Numbered from the stretch's first letter, positions 53,058-62,504 are shown. The stretch: DNA of 64,000 nucleotides from Anaerolineales bacterium (GCA_015075725.1 JABTTV010000001.1:2046001-2110000); one strand, 5' to 3'. Notes: generated by a model from the letters alone, not told the origin. Program-made: numbers and translations.

Positions 53058-54413
53058 ATGGAAACCACAACGACCAAAGGACCCACGGGCATGTTCGGAT
53101 TTACCATCGTCTGGCTTGGGCAGATTGTTTCCGTACTTGCCAGTGCCATGAGTCAGTTCGGTCTTACCATCTGGATGTTCCAAAAGACCGAAAGCGCCAC
53201 TGCGCTGGGGTTGATGCAGGTCTTCTTCATCACTCCGTTTCTATTGATCTCTCCGATCGCCGGGGTGATGGTGGATCGTCACAACCGCAAGATGATGATG
53301 ATGGTCAGCGACCTGATGGCGGGGATTGCAACCATCATCATCCTGATCTTCCAGTCGCTCGGCATTCTTGCATTCTGGCATCTGTATTTTGCCTCGATCA
53401 TCTATGGTTTGGGTATGGCGTTCCAGTGGCCTGCCTATTCCGCCGCGATCAGCACCATGGTGCCGAAGGAACAATACGCCCGCGCCAACGGGATGATGTC
53501 CCTGGTGGAGGCGGGTCCAAATGTGGTGGCTCCTTTGCTGGCTGGAGCTCTCCTGCCCGTGATCGGTTTGACCGGTATCCTCCTCTTTGATGTTTTTACC
53601 TTTCTATTTGCCATTGGGGCATTGATGATCGTGCATGTTCCACAGCCGGAACGCACCATGGAAGGTGAACAGGGCAAGGGGAGTATCTGGAAAGAGGCGG
53701 CGTACGGATTCAAATATATTTTCACCAGGCCCAGCCTGCTTGGTTTGCAGTTGACGTTCTTTGTCGGGAACCTCTTCGCAGGAATTGCATATACACTGGT
53801 TGCCCCGATGATCCTTTCCCGCACGGATAACAACAGCCTTTTGCTCGGCTCGACCCAATCGGCGGGAGCGATAGGCGGGTTGATCGGCGGCATCGCCATG
53901 AGCGCATGGGGTGGATTCAAACGCAGAGTGCATGGGGTCTTGATCGGTTGGATGATCTCCGGGATTGGCATCGCGATTCTCGGCCTGACGGGGGGATTGC
54001 CTGTCTGGATCGCAGGTAGCATCATTGCCGCCATCGTTATTCCGCTTGTTAACGGTTCCAACCAGGCGATCTGGCAATCCAAGGTTGCACCGGATGTGCA
54101 GGGACGGGTCTTCTCCGCCCGTCGTTTGATTGCATGGTTCACAAATCCAATTTCGCCCATCATCGCTGGAACTCTTGCAGACTTTGTGCTCGAGCCGCAA
54201 ATGCGCACAGCCAGCGTTTTTGCCGAAACTTTCGGAAATCTGGTCGGGACTGGTCCCGGCGCAGGCATGGGACTGATCATCTTTTTCTGCGGTGTGTTCA
54301 GCGTCTTCGTCGGCCTTGCAGGATATTTCATCCCAGCCATCCACAACGCTGAATCGATTTTGCCGGACCATGATCAACTGGCGAAAGCCGGAACGGAAGC
54401 CGCAGCGGCGTAA
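53058..54413 (+). CDS. MFS transporter 2 (macrolide-efflux-like)
   Basis: This 451-residue permease has 12 membrane segments, a DRHNRKMMMM loop and GSTQSAGAIGGLIGG motif, like the MefA-type MFS_3 efflux pumps. AGGAAA precedes the ATG. It follows a 163-base spacer without a terminator, so it may belong to the operon. Drug efflux is a family-level guess. Confidence 0.8.
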   Translation: METTTTKGPTGMFGFTIVWLGQIVSVLASAMSQFGLTIWMFQKTESATALGLMQVFFITPFLLISPIAGVMVDRHNRKMMMMVSDLMAGIATIIILIFQSLGILAFWHLYFASIIYGLGMAFQWPAYSAAISTMVPKEQYARANGMMSLVEAGPNVVAPLLAGALLPVIGLTGILLFDVFTFLFAIGALMIVHVPQPERTMEGEQGKGSIWKEAAYGFKYIFTRPSLLGLQLTFFVGNLFAGIAYTLVAPMILSRTDNNSLLLGSTQSAGAIGGLIGGIAMSAWGGFKRRVHGVLIGWMISGIGIAILGLTGGLPVWIAGSIIAAIVIPLVNGSNQAIWQSKVAPDVQGRVFSARRLIAWFTNPISPIIAGTLADFVLEPQMRTASVFAETFGNLVGTGPGAGMGLIIFFCGVFSVFVGLAGYFIPAIHNAESILPDHDQLAKAGTEAAAA

Positions 54414-54428
54414 ATGAAAAACTAATCG

Positions 54429-54457
54429 AAAGCCGGACGAATCTTCGCCCGGCTTTT
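54429..54457 (+). terminator. Terminator of the MFS operon
   Basis: AAAGCCGG and CCGGCTTT pair around a 12-base loop, followed by TATATTTTCC. Confidence 0.7.
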
Positions 54458-54506
54458 ATATTTTCCTCGAAGAATATTCTTTTGTTCTTCCGCCTTGACC
54501 CGGACC

Positions 54507-55025
54507 TCAAACCTTCGTGGAGAATCGAAACATCTCCAACCCGAAATAGACCTGCCGCCGCGTAAACGTCAGGCCGCTTTTTTCCAGAACCCGTTGAGAG
54601 GCGATATTTTGCGGATCGGTCAAACCGATGATTTCGTCCAGACCGATCCGGTTGATGCCAAAAAGCACCGTTTCACGCGCGGCTTCGGTGGCGTAGCCCC
54701 TTCCCCAAAATTTTCCACTCAACAAATAACCGACTTCTGTCTCATTTGTATCGGGTAAAAATTCCAAACCGCACCATCCCATGAGTTGCCCCGAATCCGC
54801 CAGAGTCACCGCCCAATGCCCGTAACCGAACTTTGCCCAATGGTCGAGTTGATGTGCCAGGTAACGTTCGGTCTTTTCCATCGACCAGGCAGTCCTGGTG
54901 GGAAAGTATTGCAGGATGCCCGGCTCCTGTGTAATGGAGAAGAGGGTTTCCCGGTCGTCCAAGATAAACTGCCGGAGAATCAAGCGTTTGGTGTTGAGCG
55001 TAACTGGGCTGCTGATAGTGACCAT
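54507..55025 (-). CDS. GNAT acetyltransferase of the RimJ/RimL type
   Basis: This 172-residue protein has the N-terminal LNTKRLILRQFILDDRETLF, the acetyl-CoA-binding VGYLLSGKFWGRGYATEAA and a late FGINRIGLDEI. It probably acetylates an N-terminal or small-molecule amine. The start at 55025 is preferred over 55031 because AGGA is properly spaced from it. It diverges from the ketopantoate-reductase-like gene over a 70-base spacer. Confidence 0.85.
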   Translation of the reverse strand: MVTISSPVTLNTKRLILRQFILDDRETLFSITQEPGILQYFPTRTAWSMEKTERYLAHQLDHWAKFGYGHWAVTLADSGQLMGWCGLEFLPDTNETEVGYLLSGKFWGRGYATEAARETVLFGINRIGLDEIIGLTDPQNIASQRVLEKSGLTFTRRQVYFGLEMFRFSTKV

Positions 55026-55095
55026 TTGCATTCCTATCGCTTAAGATATACTTTCATCGAACTGCATTATTTTTCGATCAAAATTGGAGAACTGA

Positions 55096-56025
55096 ATGAA
55101 TATTGCGATCCTTGGTACGGGAGGCGTGGGCGGATATTTCGGCGGGAAGCTTGCCCAAAGCGGACAGGACGTCACGTTCATCGCGCGCGGAGCGCACCTC
55201 GCATCCATCCGTGAGTCGGGTTTGCGTGTCGATTCGGTGGAGGGTGATTTTATCATCCGCCCTGCAAAGGCAACCGATGATCCCGATGCGATCGGCGTTG
55301 CAGATTTGATCCTTCTTTGTGTCAAAGCCTGGCAGTTGGATGAAGCCCTTTCGAAGATGAAACCGTTGATCGGAAACGAAACCATGATCCTGCCGCTTAT
55401 GAATGGCATGGAACACATGGACAGGCTTCTCACTGAATTCGGCGCAAAGCATGTCCTCGGCGGATTGAGCCGCATCAGTTCTTTCATCGAAGGACCGGGA
55501 CACATTCGTCATGTTGGCGTTTCGCCTTACATCGCTTTTGGCGAGTGGGATAATTCTAAAAGCGAACGAATTCAAAATCTGAAAGGGATGTTCAAATCGG
55601 TAAACGGATTAAACGCAGAAAACCCGGCAGACATTCAGGCTGCCATGTGGGAGAAATTCATCTTCATTTGCGCAACGAGCGCCGTCGGCGCATACACCCG
55701 CCAGCCTGCGGGCGGATATCGCGGCGATCCTGAATCGCGCGCCATGCTGAACAGGGCATTGGAGGAAACGGCAGCTGTCGGCCGCGCCCGAGGAGTTCCA
55801 ATTGCGGATGATTTCGTGAGGCTCACCATGCAGCGCATCGACAATCTTCCGCCGCACACCATTGCTTCGATGCACAAGGACATCGTCGAAGGCAGGCCCT
55901 CCGAATTAAATGAACAGACCGGCGCTGTGATTCGCATGGGAAAGATGTTGGGCGTTCCGACCCCAACCCACGAAAAACTTTACGCCGCGCTTATCCCTCT
56001 TGAAAAAAAAGCTAGAAATCTCTGA
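55096..56025 (+). CDS. 2-dehydropantoate 2-reductase family enzyme
   Basis: This 309-residue protein has a nucleotide-binding start ILGTGGVGGYFGGKL, KAWQ as the family's substrate-side Lys region, and a WEKFIFICATSAV helix with the catalytic Lys. Family members make pantoate for CoA; since paralogues with other substrates are common and no panBCD genes are nearby, I leave out a gene symbol. GGAG precedes the ATG. Confidence 0.82.
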   Translation: MNIAILGTGGVGGYFGGKLAQSGQDVTFIARGAHLASIRESGLRVDSVEGDFIIRPAKATDDPDAIGVADLILLCVKAWQLDEALSKMKPLIGNETMILPLMNGMEHMDRLLTEFGAKHVLGGLSRISSFIEGPGHIRHVGVSPYIAFGEWDNSKSERIQNLKGMFKSVNGLNAENPADIQAAMWEKFIFICATSAVGAYTRQPAGGYRGDPESRAMLNRALEETAAVGRARGVPIADDFVRLTMQRIDNLPPHTIASMHKDIVEGRPSELNEQTGAVIRMGKMLGVPTPTHEKLYAALIPLEKKARNL

Positions 56026-56145
56026 TCTCCACGTCCTGCTCACTGCATCCCACTCGACCTACCCAAATTTCCAGTTCCATCCCATCCCTTTCACCGATAC
56101 ACTCCCACCAAGCGCCCGCTAGAATGAGCGCCAAGGAGTAAACCC

Positions 56146-57048
56146 ATGAGCAAAAATATCTTTAGTGACCTTTCCCAATCCATGGCAGACGCCGCAGAAA
56201 AAGCGGGTAAATATACAGCCTTGGTGGACGCGCGTCGCCGCATACCCGCAAGCGGAATCGCCATCGCAAAGGATACGATTCTCACTGCAGGTCATGTCGT
56301 GGAGCGTGAAGAGGATATCAAGATTCTATTTGGCGACGGAAACGAAACCAGTGCCCGCCTCGTCGGTCGGGACCCGGGGACGGATCTCGCGGTCTTGAAA
56401 TTGGACTCCGCCTCAGCCTCTCCCGCCGAAGTCGCGAAAACACCCGCGCGCGTGGGACAACTTGTCCTGGCGATTGGCCGTCCCTCTGCGAACGGCATCG
56501 AATCCAGTTTTGGCATCATCAACCGCATTGCCGGACCCGTTCGTACCGGGCGCGGCGGCATGTTGGATAGTTACATCAAGACCGATGTTGTCTCCTACCC
56601 CGGTTTCTCCGGCGGACCGCTTATAAACGGCGAAGGCGAGACGCTTGGCATCAACACCTCCGGCTTCGGGATGGGCGGCGAAGCTCTCACGATCCCTACC
56701 GATGTGGCATGGAGGATTGCCGATACCCTTGTCAAACACGGCAAGATCAAGCGCGGATACATCGGCATCCGCAGCCAGACCGTAAATATTCCTGCTGAAT
56801 CACGGGGCCAGTTGAGCGGCGGACAGGAAACAGGCTTGCTCATCGTCGGCATCGAAAAGGACAGCCCAGCGGAGAAAGGCGGCTTGATCATTGGCGACAT
56901 TCTCGTTGGCGTGGCGGGGACGGCGGTTGAGCATCATGATGAATTATTCTCCCGCCTGAGCGGGGACGTGGTCGGCAAGTCCACGCCGATGGACGTATTG
57001 CGCGGCGGAAAGCTGCAAACGATCAATGTGGTTGTGGGCGAGAGATAG
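56146..57048 (+). CDS. HtrA-like serine protease with PDZ domain, no signal peptide
   Basis: This 300-residue protein has His50 (TAGHVVE), Asp80 (GTDLAVLKLD) and Ser155 (GFSGGPLI), so the S1C triad is intact. A PDZ domain follows (about 210-295). Unlike the HtrA lipoprotein at 3.4 kb, no signal or membrane segment is present, so it should be cytoplasmic. AAGGAG lies 8 bases before the ATG, and TAGAAT may be its -10. Confidence 0.88.
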   Translation: MSKNIFSDLSQSMADAAEKAGKYTALVDARRRIPASGIAIAKDTILTAGHVVEREEDIKILFGDGNETSARLVGRDPGTDLAVLKLDSASASPAEVAKTPARVGQLVLAIGRPSANGIESSFGIINRIAGPVRTGRGGMLDSYIKTDVVSYPGFSGGPLINGEGETLGINTSGFGMGGEALTIPTDVAWRIADTLVKHGKIKRGYIGIRSQTVNIPAESRGQLSGGQETGLLIVGIEKDSPAEKGGLIIGDILVGVAGTAVEHHDELFSRLSGDVVGKSTPMDVLRGGKLQTINVVVGER

Positions 57049-57050
57049 GA

Positions 57051-57111
57051 ATTGGGGTGCGAAGTCTCCAGACTTTGCACACTGCAACGACAGGAGTCGT
57101 TGCACTCCAAT
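57051..57111. repeat. 61-bp nested palindrome (three-stem element)
   Basis: Outer arms ATTGGGGTGC (57051-57060) and GCACTCCAAT (57102-57111) enclose two further hairpins, one with GAAGTCT/AGACTTT and one with CAACGAC/GTCGTTG. The result is a cloverleaf-like repeat between the protease and the regulator gene. Confidence 0.7.
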
Positions 57112-57120
57112 GAGCGCTTC

Positions 57121-57726
57121 ATGATCCACGTAACCATCGTCTCTCCCAACCACGCCCTGCGGGTCGGTTTGCGTGAAATGCTGGCAGACCGTGCTGGCAT
57201 ACGTGTGGTGGGGGAGGCGGCGCGGATCGCGGACGTGAACGAACGGGAAACCGAGGTGGCAATACTCGCCTCGGTTTCTTCCGTTCAGGGCATCGAAAAT
57301 ATGAACGTCGGGGTGCTCTTCCTCACCGAGGATATCGATTCGTTGCGGGCGTCCCTTTCGTCAGGAATCCGCGCGTGGGGCGTCTTATCTGCAGAAGCGG
57401 GCGCGGAGGAAATGTCGGCGGCGATTCTTGCAGTGGCAGAGGGGCTGTGGGTGGGCGCGCCAGGCCTGGTCGAAGGATTGATGCGCCTGCCAAAGGGCAG
57501 GGAAGGCTCGGGAGATGAATCGCTTCCAGAGACGCTTACCGCCCGCGAGAAGGAAGTCCTCCAAAACATGGCGGAGGGGCTGGCAAATAAACAGATCGCC
57601 TTGGAGCTCGGCATCAGCGAGCATACGGTCAAGTTCCATCTTTCGGCGTTGTATGCCAAGCTGGGTGTCGCGAGCCGCACCGAAGCTGTGAAACGGGGGA
57701 TCGAACTGGGTTTGATCTCGTTGTAA
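57121..57726 (+). CDS. LuxR-family regulator with degenerate receiver-like domain
   Basis: This 201-residue protein begins MIHVTIVSPNHALRVGLREM, a receiver-like start, but the phospho-acceptor Asp region reads EVAILASVSS with no Asp. The C-terminal LuxR/GerE helix-turn-helix is normal: LTAREKEVLQNMAEGLANKQ, HTVKFHLSALYAKLGV. It is therefore a pseudo-receiver regulator that would not be controlled by ordinary phosphorylation. Upstream codons lie in the palindromic repeat and are rejected. No kinase gene is nearby. Confidence 0.85.
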   Translation: MIHVTIVSPNHALRVGLREMLADRAGIRVVGEAARIADVNERETEVAILASVSSVQGIENMNVGVLFLTEDIDSLRASLSSGIRAWGVLSAEAGAEEMSAAILAVAEGLWVGAPGLVEGLMRLPKGREGSGDESLPETLTAREKEVLQNMAEGLANKQIALELGISEHTVKFHLSALYAKLGVASRTEAVKRGIELGLISL

Positions 57727-57797
57727 TTCTTATCCGTTTGTAATGCATCCAGAATAAAGGGCGGGTAAAATTTTCGGGACTCAAGAGTCTATAGTTC

Positions 57798-59594
57798 ATG
57801 CCGCGCGAATATCACTACACTTGGGAGTGGGACCTGGCTTCTTCGCCTGAAGCGCTCTGGCCCCTCGTCTCGGATACGAACCGCTTCAACCGCGATACGG
57901 GCTTGCCGCCCATGCAGCTGCTGGGAATTCAAAACCGCGTCAAACGGGTCAAATTCAATTTACCGCTGATCGAAATCATCTGGGATGAAGAACCGTTCGA
58001 ATGGACGTACCCGTATCGCTTCGGGATATTGCGCCGCTATCGAACCGGTCCCTTGCTCGAAATGCGCGTGGATTGCCGCCTTGAACGTCGCGGCGAAGGC
58101 ACCCATCTTGCCTATGAAGTGTGGGCGACCTCGCGGAATTTTTTGGGCGATATTGCCATCCCGTTGGGGATTGGATTTGTCAGCGCGAGACGATTTGGAG
58201 ACGCATTCACGAAATATGACCGCATCGCCTCGAACCCGGACCTGAGTCTGACCGCCAGCCCCGGGCGAAATCTCAGCCCGAACGGCTCCTCCCGTCTGCG
58301 AATCCTCAGCGAGCGGCTGCAATCGGGGCAAGGGGACTCTCAAACCCTCGAACGTCTATCCGAGTATCTTCAGCGTGCAGACGATATATCGATTCAACGC
58401 ATGAGACCCTACGCCCTCGCGGATGGTTGGGGCTTGAACCGTCGAACTGTTTTGGAGACTTTCCTGCACGCCACACGCGAAGGGATGCTGGACATGTACT
58501 GGGATCTGCTGTGTCCCGAATGCCGCGGCGTGACCGAGGACCATCGCAAACTGGGCGACTTGAAAGTACATTCGCACTGCAACACATGCCAGGTCAGTTT
58601 CGATGCGAACTTCGACAGGAACGTGGAAGTGATCTACCGCCCGAATTCATCAATCCGCAAGGTGGATGCAAATGTGGAGTTCTGTGTGGGAAGCCCGCAA
58701 CGACAGCCGCATATTATCTTTTCATTGGTCGTCCCGCCGCGCGAGGAATTGCCCTTCAATACCATACTCGCGCCGGGGCGGTATCGTTTATCGGCTTCCG
58801 GTCTCGAAGGTTCACAGACCCTGCTCGCCTCTGTGAACGGAGCCGCGCGGATGGATTTTCGCGCCGATAAGCTCGGCTGGTCAACCCAGTTTTTGGATAT
58901 TGGGTTGTCGCCGAACATCCGCCTGTTCAACGACACGGAGTTTACACAAACCTTCCAACTCGAGCGCGTGACCTGGTCTGACCAGGCGGCGACCGCGGCG
59001 GATGTGACCACGCTGCAGGTCTTCCGCGATCTTTTTTCGAACGAAGTCCTGCGTGCGGGCGAGGAGATCTCCGTCGGTTCGATGACTCTGATGTTCACCG
59101 ACCTGCGTAATTCCACCAGGTTATATCGCGACATTGGCGATGCTTCGGCCTTTGGAAAGGTGCGCGAGCATTTCAGCATCATCGAGGGGGCAGCCGCAAA
59201 GGAAGACGGCGCCATTGTCAAGACCATGGGTGATGCCGTCATGGCGGCGTTCCGAAAACCGGTTTCGGCTGTGCGCGCCATCTGGAACGTGCAAAGGGAG
59301 TTGACCGCGCGCGGCATCCCGCCTCTGACCATCAAGGTCGGTGTCCATCATGGACCGTGCATCGTGGTGAATCTAAACGACCGGCTCGATTACTTCGGCT
59401 CGACGGTCAACATCGCGGCGAGGCTCCCGCACTTTTCGGCAGGCGGCGAGTTGATCCTCTCCGGAGAGATTCGCAACGACCCTGAAGTGCTCGAATTCCT
59501 CGAAAAGCACGCTGCGCCCAATTCGGTTTCGAGATTTCAAGGCGAGATCCGCGGAATCGACTCCGCCAAGGAGATGTGGCGGGTGAGGATTTAG
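57798..59594 (+). CDS. Class III nucleotide cyclase with DUF5939/SRPBCC-like N-terminus
   Basis: This 598-residue protein has three parts. Residues about 1-160 look like an SRPBCC/START-type domain (WDLASSPEALWPLVSD). A middle region contains a zinc-like pair (LLCPECRGV and HCNTC, about 238-264) followed by a beta-rich segment. The C-terminus (about 425-560) is a class III cyclase: FTDLRNSTRLY and MGDAVMAAF give the two metal Asp, and STVNIAARL gives the Asn and Arg. It may make cAMP or cGMP in response to a hydrophobic ligand. No ribosome binding site precedes the ATG. Confidence 0.86.
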   Translation: MPREYHYTWEWDLASSPEALWPLVSDTNRFNRDTGLPPMQLLGIQNRVKRVKFNLPLIEIIWDEEPFEWTYPYRFGILRRYRTGPLLEMRVDCRLERRGEGTHLAYEVWATSRNFLGDIAIPLGIGFVSARRFGDAFTKYDRIASNPDLSLTASPGRNLSPNGSSRLRILSERLQSGQGDSQTLERLSEYLQRADDISIQRMRPYALADGWGLNRRTVLETFLHATREGMLDMYWDLLCPECRGVTEDHRKLGDLKVHSHCNTCQVSFDANFDRNVEVIYRPNSSIRKVDANVEFCVGSPQRQPHIIFSLVVPPREELPFNTILAPGRYRLSASGLEGSQTLLASVNGAARMDFRADKLGWSTQFLDIGLSPNIRLFNDTEFTQTFQLERVTWSDQAATAADVTTLQVFRDLFSNEVLRAGEEISVGSMTLMFTDLRNSTRLYRDIGDASAFGKVREHFSIIEGAAAKEDGAIVKTMGDAVMAAFRKPVSAVRAIWNVQRELTARGIPPLTIKVGVHHGPCIVVNLNDRLDYFGSTVNIAARLPHFSAGGELILSGEIRNDPEVLEFLEKHAAPNSVSRFQGEIRGIDSAKEMWRVRI

Positions 59595-59616
59595 TTTTTT
59601 TACTTTGGATAAATAG

Positions 59617-59648
59617 GAACTCACTCCCAAGCACACAGGAGTGAGTTC
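59617..59648. terminator. Inverted repeat between convergent genes
   Basis: GAACTCACTCC and GGAGTGAGTTC are an 11-bp stem; T tracts are poor on both sides, so termination is only possible. Confidence 0.45.
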
Positions 59649-59654
59649 ATTTAC

Positions 59655-60599
59655 TTACGCAGGTTTCTTTCTAAATATCAACTTTAGAATAATCCACACG
59701 ATCAACACAGGCGGACCGAAGATCGGCAGAAGGACGACGAAGAACCAGATAAGCAGGTCGGCGATGTTCTGGTAGGCATGAGTCAGGACTTCGATGGCTT
59801 CCTTGAGAGTCTCACCGGGCTCCCAGATCGGTTTTGGCATCGGCACGGGCTCCAGCGTGGGCAATTGCGGCTCGAGTGTGACGGTGATGGTCGAAAAGGC
59901 GGAGCGGTCATCAAGGTAGTTGATGCGCCCTTTGATCTCTTCGATCTGACGTTCGATCTCCGACAATTGTTGGTTGATGCGCAGAGCCTCATCCACGTTC
60001 TGTGCCTGGTCGAGGAAGGATTTGATGCGGTCGCGTGTCGCTTCGAGGTTGACGAGCTGGGACTGCAAATCCACATATTGATCAGTTACGTCCTCGCCGG
60101 ATGCGTTCTCATCCATCACCTGCAGGGCGAGATTCCGCATGCGGTTGAGGGCGCGCTCGAACTGCGTCACCGGAACCGCGAAGGTAATCGTGGCGTATTT
60201 GTAATTCTTACCGTCGGCGTAAGGTTGGTTCCAAACTCTCGAACTGACGATATATCCGCCAGTGTCGCCCACGATCTGCGTGATACGCTCGATGGCATTG
60301 TCTGGATCCTCCACCAGCAGGCGCATATCCGCGGACTTGATGACGAGATGCGTGGTCAGTGCGGCATCGTTCTCCGTCCCGGTTTCGTAAACATACCCTT
60401 CCTTCAATCGGGATTCAGAATCCGCCCCGTCCTGCGTGTCGAGCTGCTGCTCCGCTTCGACAGCGGCGGCTTCAGTGGCGGCTGCTGCTTGCTCCGCAAA
60501 ACCGGTCGGCTGTTCTTGTACGGCTGGCGCGCCGCAGGCGTTCAGGACCAGCATTCCCAGCAACAGGAATACCGGCAGCGATGTGATTCGTGATTTCAT
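59655..60599 (-). CDS. DUF4349 lipoprotein
   Basis: This 314-residue protein has a lipobox ending at Cys22 (VLNAC), an Ala/Glu/Gln-rich spacer, and the DUF4349 domain (about 80-290) with KSADMRLLVEDPDNAIERI and a coiled coil around QSQLVNLEATRDRI. One C-terminal membrane helix (about 280-305) follows. It is therefore anchored at both ends. GGAGG precedes the ATG. Function of DUF4349 is not known. Confidence 0.86.
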   Translation of the reverse strand: MKSRITSLPVFLLLGMLVLNACGAPAVQEQPTGFAEQAAAATEAAAVEAEQQLDTQDGADSESRLKEGYVYETGTENDAALTTHLVIKSADMRLLVEDPDNAIERITQIVGDTGGYIVSSRVWNQPYADGKNYKYATITFAVPVTQFERALNRMRNLALQVMDENASGEDVTDQYVDLQSQLVNLEATRDRIKSFLDQAQNVDEALRINQQLSEIERQIEEIKGRINYLDDRSAFSTITVTLEPQLPTLEPVPMPKPIWEPGETLKEAIEVLTHAYQNIADLLIWFFVVLLPIFGPPVLIVWIILKLIFRKKPA

Positions 60600-60694
60600 T
60601 TCATCCTCCGTTTTGAATATGGACTTTCGGCGTTATTCAAGTGACGAGCATCGAGGTGGAAATGTTCCTACGTCATAATATTCCTCCTTCCTAT

Positions 60695-60732
60695 ATAAAA
60701 AGTCCGCACAGATTCGGCGTATCTGCGCGGAC
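60695..60732 (-). terminator. Terminator of the M14 peptidase gene
   Basis: On the minus strand GTCCGCGCAGA and TCTGTGCGGAC form an 11-bp stem, followed by TTTTTATA. Confidence 0.85.
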
Positions 60733-60765
60733 GAATGTCCATCTCATCTTACGGATTTGAGGAGG

Positions 60766-62454
60766 CTATTTCAATAACACTGTAGTCTGGATTTTTCCCG
60801 CACGTTCATGCCGGGCGGAAAGTTTGACCTTTGTCCCTTTCTTCGCCTTGATGGTCCATTCCACTTTGAGGCGGTCGGAAGAACCGTATCCCGGTTCAAA
60901 AATAAAGGAAGCGGGAATTTGATCCCTGCCCTGGAGTTCGCCGGGTTCTTCGCGCTCTTTGCCTGAGATCACCTTCGCGCCTTTGGGCATTTGAATCTCT
61001 GCGATCACGCCGCGCGAGACCTTGCGCTCGAGCGCCTTTTTTGAGACGTAGGTCGGCAGCCAGCCCCGGTTTTCCACCACAAGACGGATATTGTAGGTAT
61101 CCGCTCCCAGCGGGGTGACGGTCACGTCGCGCAGACCAAGCTCGGGCGCGATCAGAGCGTGCCAGATGATCCACTCGGGGAAGCGCTGAATCTCTTGCTC
61201 TAAAAATTCAAGGGGAACATTCGACCACATGTGAAGGAAGTCCCAACCGCCCAGCTCCAGTTTGCCCAATTGCGGGTGGTCGAATTCGTACCAATCCACG
61301 TAGCCTTTGCCCTCGAGGATGGTGTCATTCCATTGCAGGATTTTGATGTCATCTTCCACGGGGTGTTCGCGATACCAGTCAATGTACTTGGCGTCTGTGA
61401 TTCCAGCCTCTTTGACGGGGTTCCAGAATTCCACCGTCCACGCATAGATGCCGCGGTGTTCGTATGTCCATTCGTCGAAGGCGCCTGTAGTGACCTGTTT
61501 TGGATGATAACGGAATTCATGGTACATGGATATATCCGGGTAGCCGGTAATCTCTTTGCCTTTCGAACCGATCTTTTGAATCGTCCAGAGGTCTTCTGGG
61601 ATTTGCTCCTCATCGGGCTTTTCCGGCATGCCGCGCAGGAGCACCCCGCTGAAAGTGTGATACGAAATGGTGCCGGTGATGTTGCGGTTCTCGAGGATGA
61701 AGCGGACGAGGTTAAGCGCCTCCGGTTCGCTGGTGGGGAAGTCGCCCGCGCCATGCTGCTCGGACTCGCTGCGCCAATTCGCCGGGAAGTTCCGGTTCAA
61801 ATCCAGCCCTTCTTTGGGCGGGTTGACTTTGATGGTAACGCCATCGTAATTTTTCATGAACCCTTCGGTCAACACGCGGTAATACTCGCCGCCAACTTCC
61901 GCAGGGTCGCGCCGTATCAACAGGCGTGGATGATCGGGATGTACCTTCCATGCGCCGTTCGGGTCTTTGATGCGCATCTGCAAAATACGCCCATCGCCAT
62001 CCACGTCTTCCCCGGCTTCCAAGCCTTCGATGGCGTTCTCCACATACGGGTAGGGGCGGGTGCTCGAACGAATCTCCTTCGGGCGGTCTGCAAGCGCCCA
62101 CTCCGCGCCATCGGGATTGACCCTGGGCACGATGTAAAACGCCCGGGTATCAAGCGCGCGGGTCACAGATTCATCTTTTTTATGGCGTGTCACGAGCGAA
62201 TCGATGAGATACAACGCCGCTGTAGATCCCGTCACCTCGGAGGCGTGCAGGTTCGCATCCACCCAAAGCGCGGGCTTGTCCCGATCCTCCCCGGTTTTGA
62301 AATTCGTGATTCTCAACAGCCAGACATCCCTGCCTTCATAACTCTTCCCAATGGACTCCAGGCGGATGAGGTTTGGGTATTCCTTCGCATACGCCTTAAG
62401 GATGCGGGTCATTTCATCGTACCGGTGGAACCGGTCGAACTTTACGTTTGGCAT
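60766..62454 (-). CDS. M14 family zinc carboxypeptidase
   Basis: This 562-residue protein starts at MPNVKFDRFH (GAGGAG upstream). The zinc ligands His and Glu are in NLHASEVTGS and the third His in TISYHTFSG; the catalytic Glu is in WTVEFWNP. The peptidase core (about 5-340) is longer than in carboxypeptidase A because of inserts such as AGEDVDGDGRILQM, which could bind calcium. The C-terminal 200 residues include a beta-rich domain. No signal peptide is seen, so it is probably cytoplasmic or exported otherwise. Confidence 0.88.
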   Translation of the reverse strand: MPNVKFDRFHRYDEMTRILKAYAKEYPNLIRLESIGKSYEGRDVWLLRITNFKTGEDRDKPALWVDANLHASEVTGSTAALYLIDSLVTRHKKDESVTRALDTRAFYIVPRVNPDGAEWALADRPKEIRSSTRPYPYVENAIEGLEAGEDVDGDGRILQMRIKDPNGAWKVHPDHPRLLIRRDPAEVGGEYYRVLTEGFMKNYDGVTIKVNPPKEGLDLNRNFPANWRSESEQHGAGDFPTSEPEALNLVRFILENRNITGTISYHTFSGVLLRGMPEKPDEEQIPEDLWTIQKIGSKGKEITGYPDISMYHEFRYHPKQVTTGAFDEWTYEHRGIYAWTVEFWNPVKEAGITDAKYIDWYREHPVEDDIKILQWNDTILEGKGYVDWYEFDHPQLGKLELGGWDFLHMWSNVPLEFLEQEIQRFPEWIIWHALIAPELGLRDVTVTPLGADTYNIRLVVENRGWLPTYVSKKALERKVSRGVIAEIQMPKGAKVISGKEREEPGELQGRDQIPASFIFEPGYGSSDRLKVEWTIKAKKGTKVKLSARHERAGKIQTTVLLK

Positions 62455-62504
62455 ATAAGCTCCTCTGGTCAATGTCTCCTGCCTGCTGTTCACTTTTCAC
62501 TTTC

